From the NCBI GenBank assembly GCA_903913215.1, contig CAIWKE010000035.1, positions 22,415 to 86,414 of the forward strand: DNA of 64,000 bases, given 5' to 3'. This document shows positions 1-8,408 of this stretch, piece by piece. Within the stretch, counting starts at the first letter, position 1; each line of letters opens with the position of its first letter. Position numbers and translations under genes: made by a program. This DNA is from an uncultured Holophagaceae bacterium. GTDB lineage: Bacteria; Acidobacteriota; Holophagae; Holophagales; Holophagaceae. A model generated the notes under the pieces. That model saw nothing but the letters and a program-made list of their open reading frames with translations. It did no database searches and was not told where the DNA came from.

Positions 1-1260
1 CCAGACCCGCACGGTGCGGGGCAGGTCCGGCCGCCGCAGGCGCAGGAGGATGACGCCGCCCACCGTGAAGACGTAGAAGAGGATGGTGGGCAGCATCACG
101 AAGTCCAGCAGCTGCCCATAAGTGCCGGTGAGGGTCAGGGCGCAGGTCCAGAGGGCCTGGATCCAGAGGCCGAAAGCCGGGACGCCGTGCTGGTTGAGGC
201 GGGCAGCCAGGGGATGGAAGAGGCCATCCACCGCCATGCGCTGGTAGACCCGGGCCCCGGAGAAGAGCAGTCCGTTCAGGCAGCCGAAGGTGGAGACGAG
301 GATGACGCCGGCCATGATGAGCCCGCCCCCAGGGCCGAAGAGGGCCTGCAGGGCCGCGCTGGCCACCCGGTCCTGGGGAGCAGTGGCGATGCCCGTGGGG
401 CCCAGCACCCGCAGGTAGGCCAAGTTCGCCACGATGTACAGGCCGCAGACCAGCGTGGTGCCGATGAGCAGGGAGAAGGGGATGGTCCGGCGGGGTTCCT
501 TCACCTCACCGGCGATGAAGGTGATGGAGTTCCAGGCGTCCGCGGAGAACATGCTGCCCGTCTGTACCACCAGCAGCGCCGTGAGGAAGGGCAGGGGCAC
601 ATCGCCGAGCTGGTGCGGATAGGGGCCCGCCACGGGCGGGACGGCGGGGTGGAACCAGAGCCCCAGGCCGATGAGGGCCGCCAGGCCGCCGATCTTGGCC
701 ACGGTGAAGAGGTCTTGGATGCGGGAGCCCAGTCTCACGCCGTAGAGGTTCACCACCGTGAGCAGGGCGACGACCGCGATGGCCGAGAGGCGCGTGGGCG
801 TGAGGCCCAGGTGGTAGGGGCCCACGCTGATCGACTGGCTGATCCGCAGCAGCGGAACCTCCAGGTGGGGGCCCAGCCAGGTGGTATCCGTCACCCAGGG
901 GATGAAGTTACCCAGATACTTGCCGAAGGCCACGGCCACGGCCGCCAGGGTGCCGCACTCGATGACCGTGAAGAAGGTCCAGCCATAGAGGAAGCCCATG
1001 GCGGGGCCGTAGATCTCACGCAGGTAGGAATACTGGCCCCCAGCCTGGGGGAAGAGGCCCGCCAACTCCCCGTAGCTGAGAGCCGCGAAGAGCGTCAGCA
1101 CGGCCGTGAGACCCCAGGCCGCCAGGAGGAAGCCGCTGGTGCCGTAGGTCCGCATCATGTCCGCAGCCACAATGAATACGCCACTGCCGATCATGGAGCC
1201 GGCAATGAGCATGGTGGCAGAGAAGAGTCCTACGTGGCGGCGATAGCCGGTTGCGTCCAT
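1..1260 (-). CDS. APC-family amino acid permease (3' end outside window)
   Basis: This is an inner-membrane amino acid/cation symporter of the APC superfamily. The reading frame is open from an ATG at 1260 to the window edge (420 codons) without a stop, so the C-terminus is missing. The N-terminus is typical of the family: residues about 10-35 contain SATMLIAGSMIGSGVFIVAA, whose GSGVF is the substrate-binding glycine motif of TM1. At least ten hydrophobic helices follow, with a Gly/Gln-rich GGQYSYL stretch after TM2. It is divergent from mltG with only about 50 bp between the start codons. The substrate cannot be told from the sequence. Confidence 0.88.
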   Translation of the reverse strand, partial: MDATGYRRHVGLFSATMLIAGSMIGSGVFIVAADMMRTYGTSGFLLAAWGLTAVLTLFAALSYGELAGLFPQAGGQYSYLREIYGPAMGFLYGWTFFTVIECGTLAAVAVAFGKYLGNFIPWVTDTTWLGPHLEVPLLRISQSISVGPYHLGLTPTRLSAIAVVALLTVVNLYGVRLGSRIQDLFTVAKIGGLAALIGLGLWFHPAVPPVAGPYPHQLGDVPLPFLTALLVVQTGSMFSADAWNSITFIAGEVKEPRRTIPFSLLIGTTLVCGLYIVANLAYLRVLGPTGIATAPQDRVASAALQALFGPGGGLIMAGVILVSTFGCLNGLLFSGARVYQRMAVDGLFHPLAARLNQHGVPAFGLWIQALWTCALTLTGTYGQLLDFVMLPTILFYVFTVGGVILLRLRRPDLPRTVRVW

Positions 1261-1312
1261 GGAATCCTTCAGCGGAGTAGAAGGAACCACGCTACCACGG
1301 CATTCTGGAGGC

Positions 1313-2329
1313 ATGGCACGATCCTCGATCTCCCTCCGGCTCTTCCTGGCCACCCTGATGCTGGCCGCCCTGCCGTTCCTGGGGGGATGGTGGGCCTGGA
1401 CGGGGCAGGGCCCCCTCCAGCAGGAGGCGACGGTGCTGGTGAAGAAGGGGACGAACATCAACCAGATCGCGGATCAGCTGGAGCGCCAGGGCGTCATCCG
1501 CTCGGCTTCCCTGTTCCGGCTCTGGGCCCGTTCCCGCAAGCTGCAACTCATCCGCGGCGAATACGCCTTCGGGGCCCGGGCCAGCCTGGCCGATGTGGCC
1601 GGCAAGCTGCGGCGGGCGGACATCCACTACACCACTGTCTCCATTCCTGAGGGGGCTCACGCCTGGTCGGTGCAGCGGCGCCTGAAAGACTTCGTGCCTG
1701 AGGACATCTTCTGGACCCTCTGGAAGAGCCCCCGCCTGGCCAAGACGGCGGGCTTCGAGCAGGCCGAAAGCCTGGAGGGCCTCGTGGCCCCGGCCACCTA
1801 CAAGCTCCACCACGCCATGGAGCCTGAGGAAGTGATGCTCCAGCTTGTGGAGGCCTTCCACGACCAGGTGCGGCCCAAGCTGGAGGGAGGCGTGCTGCCG
1901 CCCTACGAGACCCTCATTCTGGCCAGCCTGGTGGAGAAGGAGACCAAGCTTGCGGAGGAGCAACCCAAGGTGGCCGGTGTCTACAAGAAGCGCCTGGACA
2001 TCGGCATGCGCCTCCAGTGCGACCCCACCAGCCTATACGCCCGCTGGCTCAGCGGCGACCTGCGTTTCACGGCGCCCCTGTCCGAGGACATCCGCCGCCC
2101 ACACCGCTTCAACACCTACACCATGGGCGGCCTGCCCCCCACACCCATCGCCATTCCCAGTGCGACGGCCCTGGAGGCGGCCAAGGCCCCGGTGCTCAGC
2201 AAGGACCTCTATTTTGTGGCCACCGGGAGGGGCGGCCACAACTTCGCACCGACCCTGAAGGACCACAACCGCAACGTTGGCGTCTACCGCCAGGAAATCA
2301 CGCGTCAGCGCCGGGTGGCCCGTGGCTAA
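1313..2329 (+). CDS. mltG: Endolytic murein transglycosylase MltG
   Basis: MltG is a membrane-anchored lytic transglycosylase that cleaves nascent peptidoglycan strands and so limits glycan length. One N-terminal membrane helix (about residues 9-27) is followed by a LysM-like region (TVLVKKGTNINQIADQL) and the YceG/MltG catalytic domain. The catalytic glutamate lies in the conserved ASLVEKET motif (about residue 210), followed by RLDIGMRLQCDPT and the NTY...GLPPTPI signature. The length (338 aa) is normal for the family. ATG 1313 is preferred because it puts the hydrophobic segment at the N-terminus; an in-frame codon at 1259 would add 18 unlikely residues. The stop overlaps the start of tlyA. 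Confidence 0.93.
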   Translation: MARSSISLRLFLATLMLAALPFLGGWWAWTGQGPLQQEATVLVKKGTNINQIADQLERQGVIRSASLFRLWARSRKLQLIRGEYAFGARASLADVAGKLRRADIHYTTVSIPEGAHAWSVQRRLKDFVPEDIFWTLWKSPRLAKTAGFEQAESLEGLVAPATYKLHHAMEPEEVMLQLVEAFHDQVRPKLEGGVLPPYETLILASLVEKETKLAEEQPKVAGVYKKRLDIGMRLQCDPTSLYARWLSGDLRFTAPLSEDIRRPHRFNTYTMGGLPPTPIAIPSATALEAAKAPVLSKDLYFVATGRGGHNFAPTLKDHNRNVGVYRQEITRQRRVARG

Positions 2330-3125
2330 GCTGCGGCTGGACCTCCTGCTTGTCCAACTGGGCCTTTGCGAGACCCGGGCCAAGGCCCAGGCCCGGATCC
2401 TCTCCGGGGATGTGCTGGTGGAGGACCGTCCCGTCACTAAGGCCGGCACGGCCATCGACGAGGCGGCCACCATCCGCCTGCGGGGCGACGCGCTGCCCTT
2501 CGTGAGCCGGGGTGGGCTGAAGCTGGCCGGGGCCTTGGATCTTTGGGGCATCGATCCCACCGGCCGAGTCTGCTTCGACGCTGGCTCCAGCACCGGCGGC
2601 TTCACGGATTGCCTGCTGCAGCGGGGGGCCACCCGGGTCTACGCCGTGGACGTGGGCACCAACCAGCTCCACTGGAAGCTGCGCAGCGATGCCCGCGTAG
2701 TGTCCATGGAGCAGGTGAACCTCCGCACCTGGGATCCGGGCCTCCTGACCGAACCCTGCAGCCTCCTGGTGGCGGACCTCAGCTTCATCTCCCTGCGCCT
2801 GGCCATCCCGCCGATCCTGCCCAGCCTCGCCCCTGGCGCCGACGCAGTGCTGCTGGTGAAGCCCCAGTTCGAGGCAGGCCGCGACGACGTCGGTGCCGGC
2901 GGAATCGTACGGGACCCGGCTGTCCACCGCCGGGTGCTGGTGGAGACCTGGGGCTTCTTCGCCCAGACCCGCCTCCGGCCCCAGGCCCTGGGCCTCAGCC
3001 CCATCAAGGGGGGCGAAGGCAACAGCGAGTTCCTGCTGCGCCTGCGCCTGGACGGCGAGCCCGGGGAGCTGGGTGCGGCCCTGGCCTCGCTGATCAAGCC
3101 CTGGGGAGACGCACTTCCATCGTGA
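2322..3125 (+). CDS. tlyA: TlyA-family rRNA methyltransferase / hemolysin A homologue
   Basis: TlyA-family proteins are SAM-dependent 2'-O-ribose methyltransferases acting on rRNA; the 'hemolysin' name is historical. An S4 RNA-binding domain comes first (RLDLLLVQLGL...AKAQARILSGDVLVE), then a Rossmann-fold FtsJ-type domain with FDAGSSTGGFTDCLLQ as the SAM motif, YAVDVG, and LLVKPQFEAGR near the C-terminus. The preferred start is GTG 2322 (V-A-K-L-R-L-D), 8 nt inside the end of mltG, which gives a normal 267-aa protein and suggests translational coupling. A longer in-frame start at 2277 lies entirely within mltG and adds residues the family does not have. Confidence 0.9.
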   Translation: MAKLRLDLLLVQLGLCETRAKAQARILSGDVLVEDRPVTKAGTAIDEAATIRLRGDALPFVSRGGLKLAGALDLWGIDPTGRVCFDAGSSTGGFTDCLLQRGATRVYAVDVGTNQLHWKLRSDARVVSMEQVNLRTWDPGLLTEPCSLLVADLSFISLRLAIPPILPSLAPGADAVLLVKPQFEAGRDDVGAGGIVRDPAVHRRVLVETWGFFAQTRLRPQALGLSPIKGGEGNSEFLLRLRLDGEPGELGAALASLIKPWGDALPS

Positions 3126-4479
3126 AGGTGCTGCCCTCTCCAGCCAGGCTGTCCACGCTGAGGGTGCCGCCCATGAGGTGCACCAGGTCCTGGCTCAGGG
3201 CCAGGCCCAGGCCTGTGCCGCCAAACTGGCGGGTGATGCCCACGTCCGCCTGGGTGAAGGGGCGGAAGAGGCGATGAAGGGTGGCTGGGGTCATGCCGAT
3301 GCCCGAGTCCACCACAGCCCAGCGGAGAAGAAGGCCGGGCGCTTCGTCGATCACTTGAAGCCGAAAGGTGATGCTGCCCTGGGTCGTGAACTTGAGGGCA
3401 TTGCCCAGCAAGTTGTTGAGGACCTGCTTGAGGCGCAGGGGATCGCCCAGGGCCACAGGGGCCTCCGTGGGCAGGGCCACCAGGAAGGCCAGGCCCTTGG
3501 CCGTGGCGTCGGCCCGCCACAGCTCTGCGCAGTCGCGGGTGAGGCTCAGGGGCGAGAAGGGGGAACTCTCCAGGGTCATGGCCCCGGCCTCCAGCTTGGA
3601 CAGATCCAGCACGCGGTCCAGCATGTCCAGCAGGTTCCCTGCCGCCTTGCGTCCGATCTCGGTGATCTCGCGCTGCTCCACATCGAGGTTGGTGGTCAAC
3701 AGGTAGCGCACCATGGCCATGATGGCGTTCATGGGCGTGCGGATTTCGTGGCTCATGGTGGCCAGGAAGACAGAGGTGAGGCGCGCCGTCTCCTGGGCCT
3801 CCTGGGCCCGGGCCTCCAGGCGGGTCTCCCGCGCCTGCTGCACCTGGATGTTCTGGGCCACGCCCAGGTAGCCGAAGATGCGCCCATGGCGGTCCCGCAG
3901 GGCGGATATGGCGAGGCTCACTGGAAAGCGCCGCCCCTTCGCATCCTGGTAGGTCCAGGTTCGCACCTCGCTGAGGCCCCGGCTGGGCAGGGCCGTGAAG
4001 ACCTCGAAGCCCGTGATCTCCAGGCCCAGGGAGGCGCTCAGTTCCTGGCCTCGCTGCTCGATCTCCTCGGGCAGGTGGAACGCGGCAGGGCTCAGGCGGT
4101 GGATGACGTCCCGGGCCTTGAGACCCAGCATCCGCTCCGCTCCAGTGTTGAAGAGCTGGATTGTGCCCTGGGCATCGGTGGCGATGAGGGCCACCTCCGT
4201 GGCCGCGTCCATGACGGCCTTCAGGAGCCGCTGCTGGGCATCCTGGTCGGCGGCGAGGCTGGCCTGGCGCTCCAGGCGCTGGCGCAGGAGGTGGAGGCCC
4301 AGGGCCATCCCCCAGATCGTCAGCAGGGTCAGCAAGACGCGCAGGGAGGGACCGCCTGGCGGCAGCGCCAGGGGTCGCAGCAGTGCCCAGCTCAGCAGGA
4401 GGGGGGTGGCCAGGAGACCCAGGGTCCACAGGCCGTCCAGGCGGCTTGCGGCGCGGACGGGCTTGGAGCTAGTGCTCAT
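3094..4479 (-). CDS. PAS-domain sensor histidine kinase
   Basis: A membrane-bound sensor kinase of 461 aa. Two N-terminal helices (about residues 17-60) are followed by a PAS domain (about 85-210, with VALIATDAQGTIQLFNTGAERMLG and a PAC-like GYLGVAQNIQ end), a HisKA domain with the phospho-acceptor motif [12 protein letters not shown] (about 243) and an HATPase domain with N-box NNLLGNALKF, G1 VDSGIGM and G2 GGTGLGLAL. No receiver domain and no adjacent response regulator are visible, so its partner is unknown. It converges on tlyA and the two coding regions overlap by 32 bp at their 3' ends. Confidence 0.92.
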   Translation of the reverse strand: MSTSSKPVRAASRLDGLWTLGLLATPLLLSWALLRPLALPPGGPSLRVLLTLLTIWGMALGLHLLRQRLERQASLAADQDAQQRLLKAVMDAATEVALIATDAQGTIQLFNTGAERMLGLKARDVIHRLSPAAFHLPEEIEQRGQELSASLGLEITGFEVFTALPSRGLSEVRTWTYQDAKGRRFPVSLAISALRDRHGRIFGYLGVAQNIQVQQARETRLEARAQEAQETARLTSVFLATMSHEIRTPMNAIMAMVRYLLTTNLDVEQREITEIGRKAAGNLLDMLDRVLDLSKLEAGAMTLESSPFSPLSLTRDCAELWRADATAKGLAFLVALPTEAPVALGDPLRLKQVLNNLLGNALKFTTQGSITFRLQVIDEAPGLLLRWAVVDSGIGMTPATLHRLFRPFTQADVGITRQFGGTGLGLALSQDLVHLMGGTLSVDSLAGEGSTFTMEVRLPRA

Positions 4480-4492
4480 GGCTGGGGCTCAC

Positions 4493-6064
4493 CTAGAGGC
4501 TGGCCCAGTCGGTCTTGAAAGTGCTCTCCGCGAGGGCGGTCTCGGCCAAGGGGAGGTGCCCGTCCAGGGCGTCCCCGCAAACGGCCTGCCAGCGCACGAA
4601 GCCATCGTAGGCGGGGCGCACACCCGGGCGGGTGCCATGGCCGGCAAAGGGCAGGCGGGCTTCGGCGGCATCGGCCAGGCGGTTGATCCCCACCATGTCC
4701 GCCCGGCAGTCGTGCCGGAAGCGTTCGATCCAGGGCCGGTCATGGGAGAAGAGGCTCACGGCGCAGCCCGAGGGGGAACCATAGGTCCAGGCCAAGGCCT
4801 CTTCCAGTTCCTTGAAGGTGACGAGGTTCACGGTGGGGCCCAGGCCCTGGTTCTGGAAGAGTCCCATCTCAGGCCGGACATCGTCCCAGACACAGGCCTG
4901 CATGTAGTGGCCGTGGGCGATGTCGCCCACCACGTGCTCGGTGCGGTTCACCTCGTTCCACTGCTCCCCGCCGGCCAGGAGGGTGGCGCCGTCCTGCTGG
5001 CCCAATTCCCAGTGCTCCCGGAAGGCCGTGGCGCTGCGGGCGTTGATCATGGGGCCGTAGGCCACCTCGGGATGGGTCATGGGATTGCCCACTTTGAGGG
5101 TGGCCACCTGGGCCAGGAAGGCCTCTTTGAACTGGGGTGCGCAGTCCTGGTGCAGCAGGATGTTCACCAGGCCGATGGGCCGCTGGCCCGCATGGCTGAA
5201 GGCGCCCCGCAGGGCTCCCTCGACGGCGCGGTCCAGATCCCCGTCGGGCATCACCACCATGGCCCCCTTGCCCAGCAGGTCCATGCTGGGGTGCATGAGG
5301 TTCCGGCCACACAAGTCGCCCACCGTGCGGCCCAGGGCCGTGGAGCCCACGAAGCTGAAGGCCTGGAAGAGGCCCTTGTCGATGGCCGCCAGGAAGTGTT
5401 TGCCACAGCCCGCCCGGCCTCGTCCATTCACCGTATTGATCACGCCCGGGGGCAGGCCCGCTTCCAGGAAGGCCCGCAGCAGCAGGTAGGCGGCTGTGGG
5501 AGCATTGTCGCTCGGCTTCCACACCACGGTATTGCCCGCGAGGATGGCCGGGAGGAACTTGCGGGCCGGTGCCGACAGGGGCGAGCTGCCTGTGGCCAGG
5601 ATGCCGCAGACGCCCACGGGGCGGCGGTAGGCCACCAGACCGGGCATGGGGGTCTGCTCCGAGAGGTTTTGGAGTTCCGCGATGAAGAAGGCGCAGGCAT
5701 CGAGGGTTTCCTGGACCTCGGTGGACGCCTCCCGGGGCGTCATTCCGATCTCCCGGGTCACGATGCGGGCCACCTTCTCCCGGTGCTCGCCCAGGATCAG
5801 GGCGGCGCGCTGGATGAGGGCCACCCGGGTGGCCACGGAGGTGCCGGACCAGGCAGGAAAGGCATCGGCCGCGGCCTTGGCGGCTCGGGCCACATCCTTT
5901 TCCCCGCTGTCCGGGAACATGCCCACAAGGTCCCGGCTGTCCACGGCGGACTTGGACTGGATGAGGGAGAGATCCCCCTCCACCTCCTTGCCATTGACCA
6001 CGTTGAAACCGATGACACTTTGCCCGGCGGCAATGGCATGGGGCGAATTCGCTTTGAGATACAT
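4493..6064 (-). CDS. Aldehyde dehydrogenase-like protein lacking the catalytic cysteine
   Basis: The protein has the full NAD(P)-dependent aldehyde dehydrogenase fold (523 aa from ATG 6064), closest in style to ketoglutarate-semialdehyde/P5C-type enzymes: FNVVNGKEV at the N-terminus, LAGNTVVWKPSDNAP, and FSFVGSTALGRTV at the cofactor site. The active-site motif that normally reads GQxC is GQRP here (Pro at about residue 296, codon 5177-5179), and the upstream LELGGK motif reads MDLLGK, so both catalytic signatures are altered. Normal dehydrogenase activity is doubtful. ATG 6064 is preferred over an in-frame start at 6154 because GGAG lies 7 nt upstream. The next gene in the same direction is the kinase at 3094-4479. 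Confidence 0.85.
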   Translation of the reverse strand: MYLKANSPHAIAAGQSVIGFNVVNGKEVEGDLSLIQSKSAVDSRDLVGMFPDSGEKDVARAAKAAADAFPAWSGTSVATRVALIQRAALILGEHREKVARIVTREIGMTPREASTEVQETLDACAFFIAELQNLSEQTPMPGLVAYRRPVGVCGILATGSSPLSAPARKFLPAILAGNTVVWKPSDNAPTAAYLLLRAFLEAGLPPGVINTVNGRGRAGCGKHFLAAIDKGLFQAFSFVGSTALGRTVGDLCGRNLMHPSMDLLGKGAMVVMPDGDLDRAVEGALRGAFSHAGQRPIGLVNILLHQDCAPQFKEAFLAQVATLKVGNPMTHPEVAYGPMINARSATAFREHWELGQQDGATLLAGGEQWNEVNRTEHVVGDIAHGHYMQACVWDDVRPEMGLFQNQGLGPTVNLVTFKELEEALAWTYGSPSGCAVSLFSHDRPWIERFRHDCRADMVGINRLADAAEARLPFAGHGTRPGVRPAYDGFVRWQAVCGDALDGHLPLAETALAESTFKTDWASL

Positions 6065-6228
6065 GCCTGACTCCAGGGGTAGAAGGGCGGACAAGCTGCG
6101 GGTGGGGCAGTCTGGGCCCCTAAGTCCAGTCATCGGCCGGGAATGCCGGGTCATGTAGTTTGGACATAGGCAGTCCTGGTGCCTGGGTCGGGTTCGGCCC
6201 TGTACACTGGAGGATTGCCGGAGCCCGG

Positions 6229-6990
6229 GTGTTCGATAGCATTTCCATTCCCACCATTCTTGTCAGTTATGTGGCCCTGCTGTTCAGCCTCAGTGTCCAC
6301 GAGGCCAGCCATGCCACAGCTGCCTACTGGCTGGAGGATGACACCGCCGCCCGCCTGGGCCGCATGTCCCTGAATCCGCTGGTCCACATGGATCCCCTGG
6401 GAACCTTCCTGTTTCCCCTGCTGGGCATTACCACGGGGTTCCCCTTCATCGGCTGGGCCAAGCCAGTGCCCGTGGACCCCCGCAACCTCAGCCGGCGCTT
6501 CACCCAGCGGGGGGGCATGGCCCTCGTCGCGGCGGCGGGGCCCGCCTCCAACCTGGTGCTGGGAGCCTTCTTCCTGGGCGTGCTGCTGCTGCTGGTGAAG
6601 CTGGCGGGGGTGCCGCGCTCCTATGACTACAGCCTCTTCGTGGCCGCCTTTTCCAAGGTGGAGTCGCTCCAGGTCATGGGCCAGCGGTTGGGATTGGACC
6701 TGTCCCTGGGGCTGACCCTGGCCCTGGCCCTCTGCGGGCATCTGGTCCTCATCAATGTGGGCCTAGCCCTGTTCAATCTCCTGCCCATGGGGCCCCTCGA
6801 CGGCGCGGGCATCCTGCGGGGGCTTCTGCCCTGGCGCTGGCTCCCCAAGTTCGACCGGGTCCAGCCCTGGATGGGAGGCATTCTCATCGTCCTGGCGCTC
6901 ACAGGTGTTCTCGGCTTTGTCATCGGCCCGGTCTTCGGCGTCGTTCTTTCGGGCATCGAACTCGTAGCCCACCTCGTTCTTGGAGTCTGA
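6229..6990 (+). CDS. Site-2-protease-like M50 zinc metallopeptidase
   Basis: An integral-membrane peptidase of the M50 family, which cuts substrates within the membrane. The zinc-binding HExxH motif appears as HEASH in the first long helix (SLSVHEASHATAAYWLEDD) and the third metal ligand lies in NLLPMGPLDGAG, the family's NxxPxxxxDG motif. About six hydrophobic segments cover the protein, as in compact rhomboid-neighbour M50B members of about 220-280 aa. The start chosen is GTG 6229 with GGAG 5 nt upstream; an in-frame TTG at 6160 would add 23 residues. It is followed by trpS after 5 bp and the two are probably cotranscribed. The substrate is unknown. Confidence 0.88.
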   Translation: MFDSISIPTILVSYVALLFSLSVHEASHATAAYWLEDDTAARLGRMSLNPLVHMDPLGTFLFPLLGITTGFPFIGWAKPVPVDPRNLSRRFTQRGGMALVAAAGPASNLVLGAFFLGVLLLLVKLAGVPRSYDYSLFVAAFSKVESLQVMGQRLGLDLSLGLTLALALCGHLVLINVGLALFNLLPMGPLDGAGILRGLLPWRWLPKFDRVQPWMGGILIVLALTGVLGFVIGPVFGVVLSGIELVAHLVLGV

Positions 6991-6995
6991 TTCCC

Positions 6996-7985
6996 ATGCA
7001 GCGCGTCCTTTCCGGCATCCAGCCCTCCGGCTCCCAGCACATCGGCCACCTCGTGGGGGCCCTCGACAACTTCACCCGCCTTCAGGACCAGGGCCAGGCC
7101 TTCTATATGATCGCGGACTGGCATGCCCTGACCTCGAAGTACGAGTCCGTGGAGGAGATCTGGCCCGCCACCCAGGAGCTGACAGCCACCTACCTGGCTG
7201 CGGGCCTGGATCCCAAGCAGGCCACCATCTTCGTGCAGAGCCTCGTGAAGGAGCACGCGGAGCTGCACCTGCTGCTCTCCATGGTGACGCCTCTCTCCTG
7301 GCTTGAGCGGGTACCCACCTACAAGGAGAAGCTCCAAAACGCCGTGGCGGACCTGGGCAGCTACGGCTTCCTGGGCTACCCCCTGCTCCAGACCGCCGAC
7401 ATCATCATCTACAAGGCGAACAAGGTCCCCGTGGGCGAGGATCAGCTGTTTCACCTGGAACTGGCCCGCGAGGTGGTGCGTCGCTTCAACTTCCTCTTCA
7501 AACGCGAAGTCTTTCCCGAGCCCGAGGCGGTGCTCACTAAAACGCCCAAGGTGCCGGGCCTGGATGGCCGCAAGATGTCCAAGAGCTACGGCAACTGCAT
7601 CTATCTGCGCGATACCAACGCCGAGATCCTGGAGAAGTGCACCCGCCAGATGGCCTCGGATCCCGCGCGCCTGCGCAAGACGGATCCTGGCAACCCTGAC
7701 ATTTGCCCGGTCTTCGATTTCCACAAGCTCTTCAGCGATGCGGCCACCCAGGAACTGGTGAGCACCGAGTGCCGCCGCGCCGGCATCGGCTGCTTCGACT
7801 GCAAGAAGCGCGTAGCCGAGGCCATGACCCGCCGCATCGAGCCCGTGCGCGAGCAGATCGAGTCCCATCTCTCGCGCCCCGAAGTCATCCAGGATGTCCT
7901 GCGCGACGGCAGTGCCCGCGCCCGCGCCGTGGCCGCCGAGACCATGGCCGACGTGCGCGATGCCATGGCGATGCCAGCCCTCTGA
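6996..7985 (+). CDS. trpS: Tryptophan--tRNA ligase
   Basis: This class I aminoacyl-tRNA synthetase charges tRNA-Trp with tryptophan. It begins with the expected RVLSGIQPSGSQHIGH block (the HIGH motif is intact), has DWHALT, and carries the KMSKS loop as GRKMSKSYGN (about residue 190). Its 329 aa match bacterial TrpRS. The ATG at 6996 has TGGAG about 10 nt upstream. The gene closes the M50 protease-trpS unit and is followed by tRNA-Lys on the same strand. Confidence 0.97.
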   Translation: MQRVLSGIQPSGSQHIGHLVGALDNFTRLQDQGQAFYMIADWHALTSKYESVEEIWPATQELTATYLAAGLDPKQATIFVQSLVKEHAELHLLLSMVTPLSWLERVPTYKEKLQNAVADLGSYGFLGYPLLQTADIIIYKANKVPVGEDQLFHLELAREVVRRFNFLFKREVFPEPEAVLTKTPKVPGLDGRKMSKSYGNCIYLRDTNAEILEKCTRQMASDPARLRKTDPGNPDICPVFDFHKLFSDAATQELVSTECRRAGIGCFDCKKRVAEAMTRRIEPVREQIESHLSRPEVIQDVLRDGSARARAVAAETMADVRDAMAMPAL

Positions 7986-8056
7986 TCACTGCCTTCAATC
8001 AGGTCGGAACGGCCTCTTGCGTTTCCCCCTGTCCCTGGTAGAATTTTCATCTTGTT

Positions 8057-8133
8057 GGTCCCTTAGCTCAGCTGGTTAGAGCATCTGACTCTTAATCAGA
8101 GGGTCCCCGGTTCGAGTCCGGGAGGGACCACCA
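8057..8133 (+). tRNA. tRNA-Lys (anticodon CTT), CCA encoded
   Basis: The cloverleaf is complete. The 7-bp acceptor stem GGTCCCT/AGGGACC closes with A73 and an encoded CCA. The D arm contains AGCTCAGCTGGTTAGAGC. The anticodon stem TCTGA/TCAGA carries the loop CTCTTAA, giving anticodon CTT, which decodes AAG. The T arm contains CCCGGTTCGAGTCCGGG. The half from the anticodon stem onward (8085-8133) belongs to the duplicated attachment sequence of the downstream integrated element, which therefore supplies the 3' part of the working tRNA. Confidence 0.98.
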
Positions 8134-8136
8134 GCA
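8085..8136 (+). repeat. Left attachment site, 52-bp direct repeat
   Basis: The repeat is identical to 15866-15917. It begins at the 5' side of the anticodon stem and ends three bases after the encoded CCA. Repeats of this kind form when a tyrosine integrase recombines within a tRNA gene. Imperfect homology with the right copy continues to 8179. Confidence 0.95.
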
Positions 8137-8140
8137 ACAG

Positions 8141-8177
8141 AACCGCGTGGAAGCTGAGCCACGCGGTTTTTGTTTGT
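8141..8177 (+). terminator. Intrinsic terminator of tRNA-Lys (left copy)
   Basis: A 10-bp stem AACCGCGTGG/CCACGCGGTT (8141-8150 with 8159-8168) closes the loop AAGCTGAG and is followed by a T-rich run, TTTTGTTTGT. The right end of the element holds a matching terminator (15921-15948) with one base pair of the stem exchanged on both sides. Confidence 0.88.
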
Positions 8178-8179
8178 AC

Positions 8180-8408
8180 ACCTATCTAGGGCGCGATTTC
8201 TGCCGTTGTCACACCCTTGTCCCACTCTGGCGAAATCCTCACCGGGCCGATTTCGCCATTGTCGCCAGCTAGACCCAGGCCCGGCGCGGTTCCCATGGAA
8301 TACGAACCGGACATGGTTTTTTTTAGCTAGCTAGCTGGACCGGGCGGTATGCAGCGATACCCGCCACCAGGGCGCCCCGGGAGAACCTAGCCGCGCGGCA
8401 CCTTCGGG
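8180..8408. other. Non-coding left end of the element
   Basis: No convincing gene is present here. The stretch holds the arm-type repeats at 8206-8224, a T8 run at 8317-8324 and, directly after it, a TAGC repeat (TAGCTAGCTAGCT, 8324-8336). It lies downstream of the last minus-strand gene of the element, so it may contain its transcription end, but I see no clear stem followed by T residues in that direction. Confidence 0.4.
8206..8224 (+). repeat. Candidate integrase arm-type sites, left end
   Basis: The 19-bp sequence TTGTCACACCCTTGTCCCA contains two copies of an 8-bp unit TTGTC(A/C)CA spaced 11 bp apart. The same 19 bp occur at 15707-15725, inside the opposite end of the element. Placement just inside both ends is what arm-type binding sites of a tyrosine integrase, or sites of its excision factor, would show. 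Protein binding is inferred. Confidence 0.5.

Noticed and set aside
187..1650. Long plus-strand frame opposite the permease and mltG
   Set aside because: The minus strand encodes a clean membrane permease with family motifs; the plus frame is Gly/Glu/His/Arg-rich, typical of the complement of GC-rich genes.
2639..4429. 596-codon minus frame across tlyA and the kinase
   Set aside because: It covers two well-supported genes in other frames and has Pro/Arg/Gly-rich composition with no domain.
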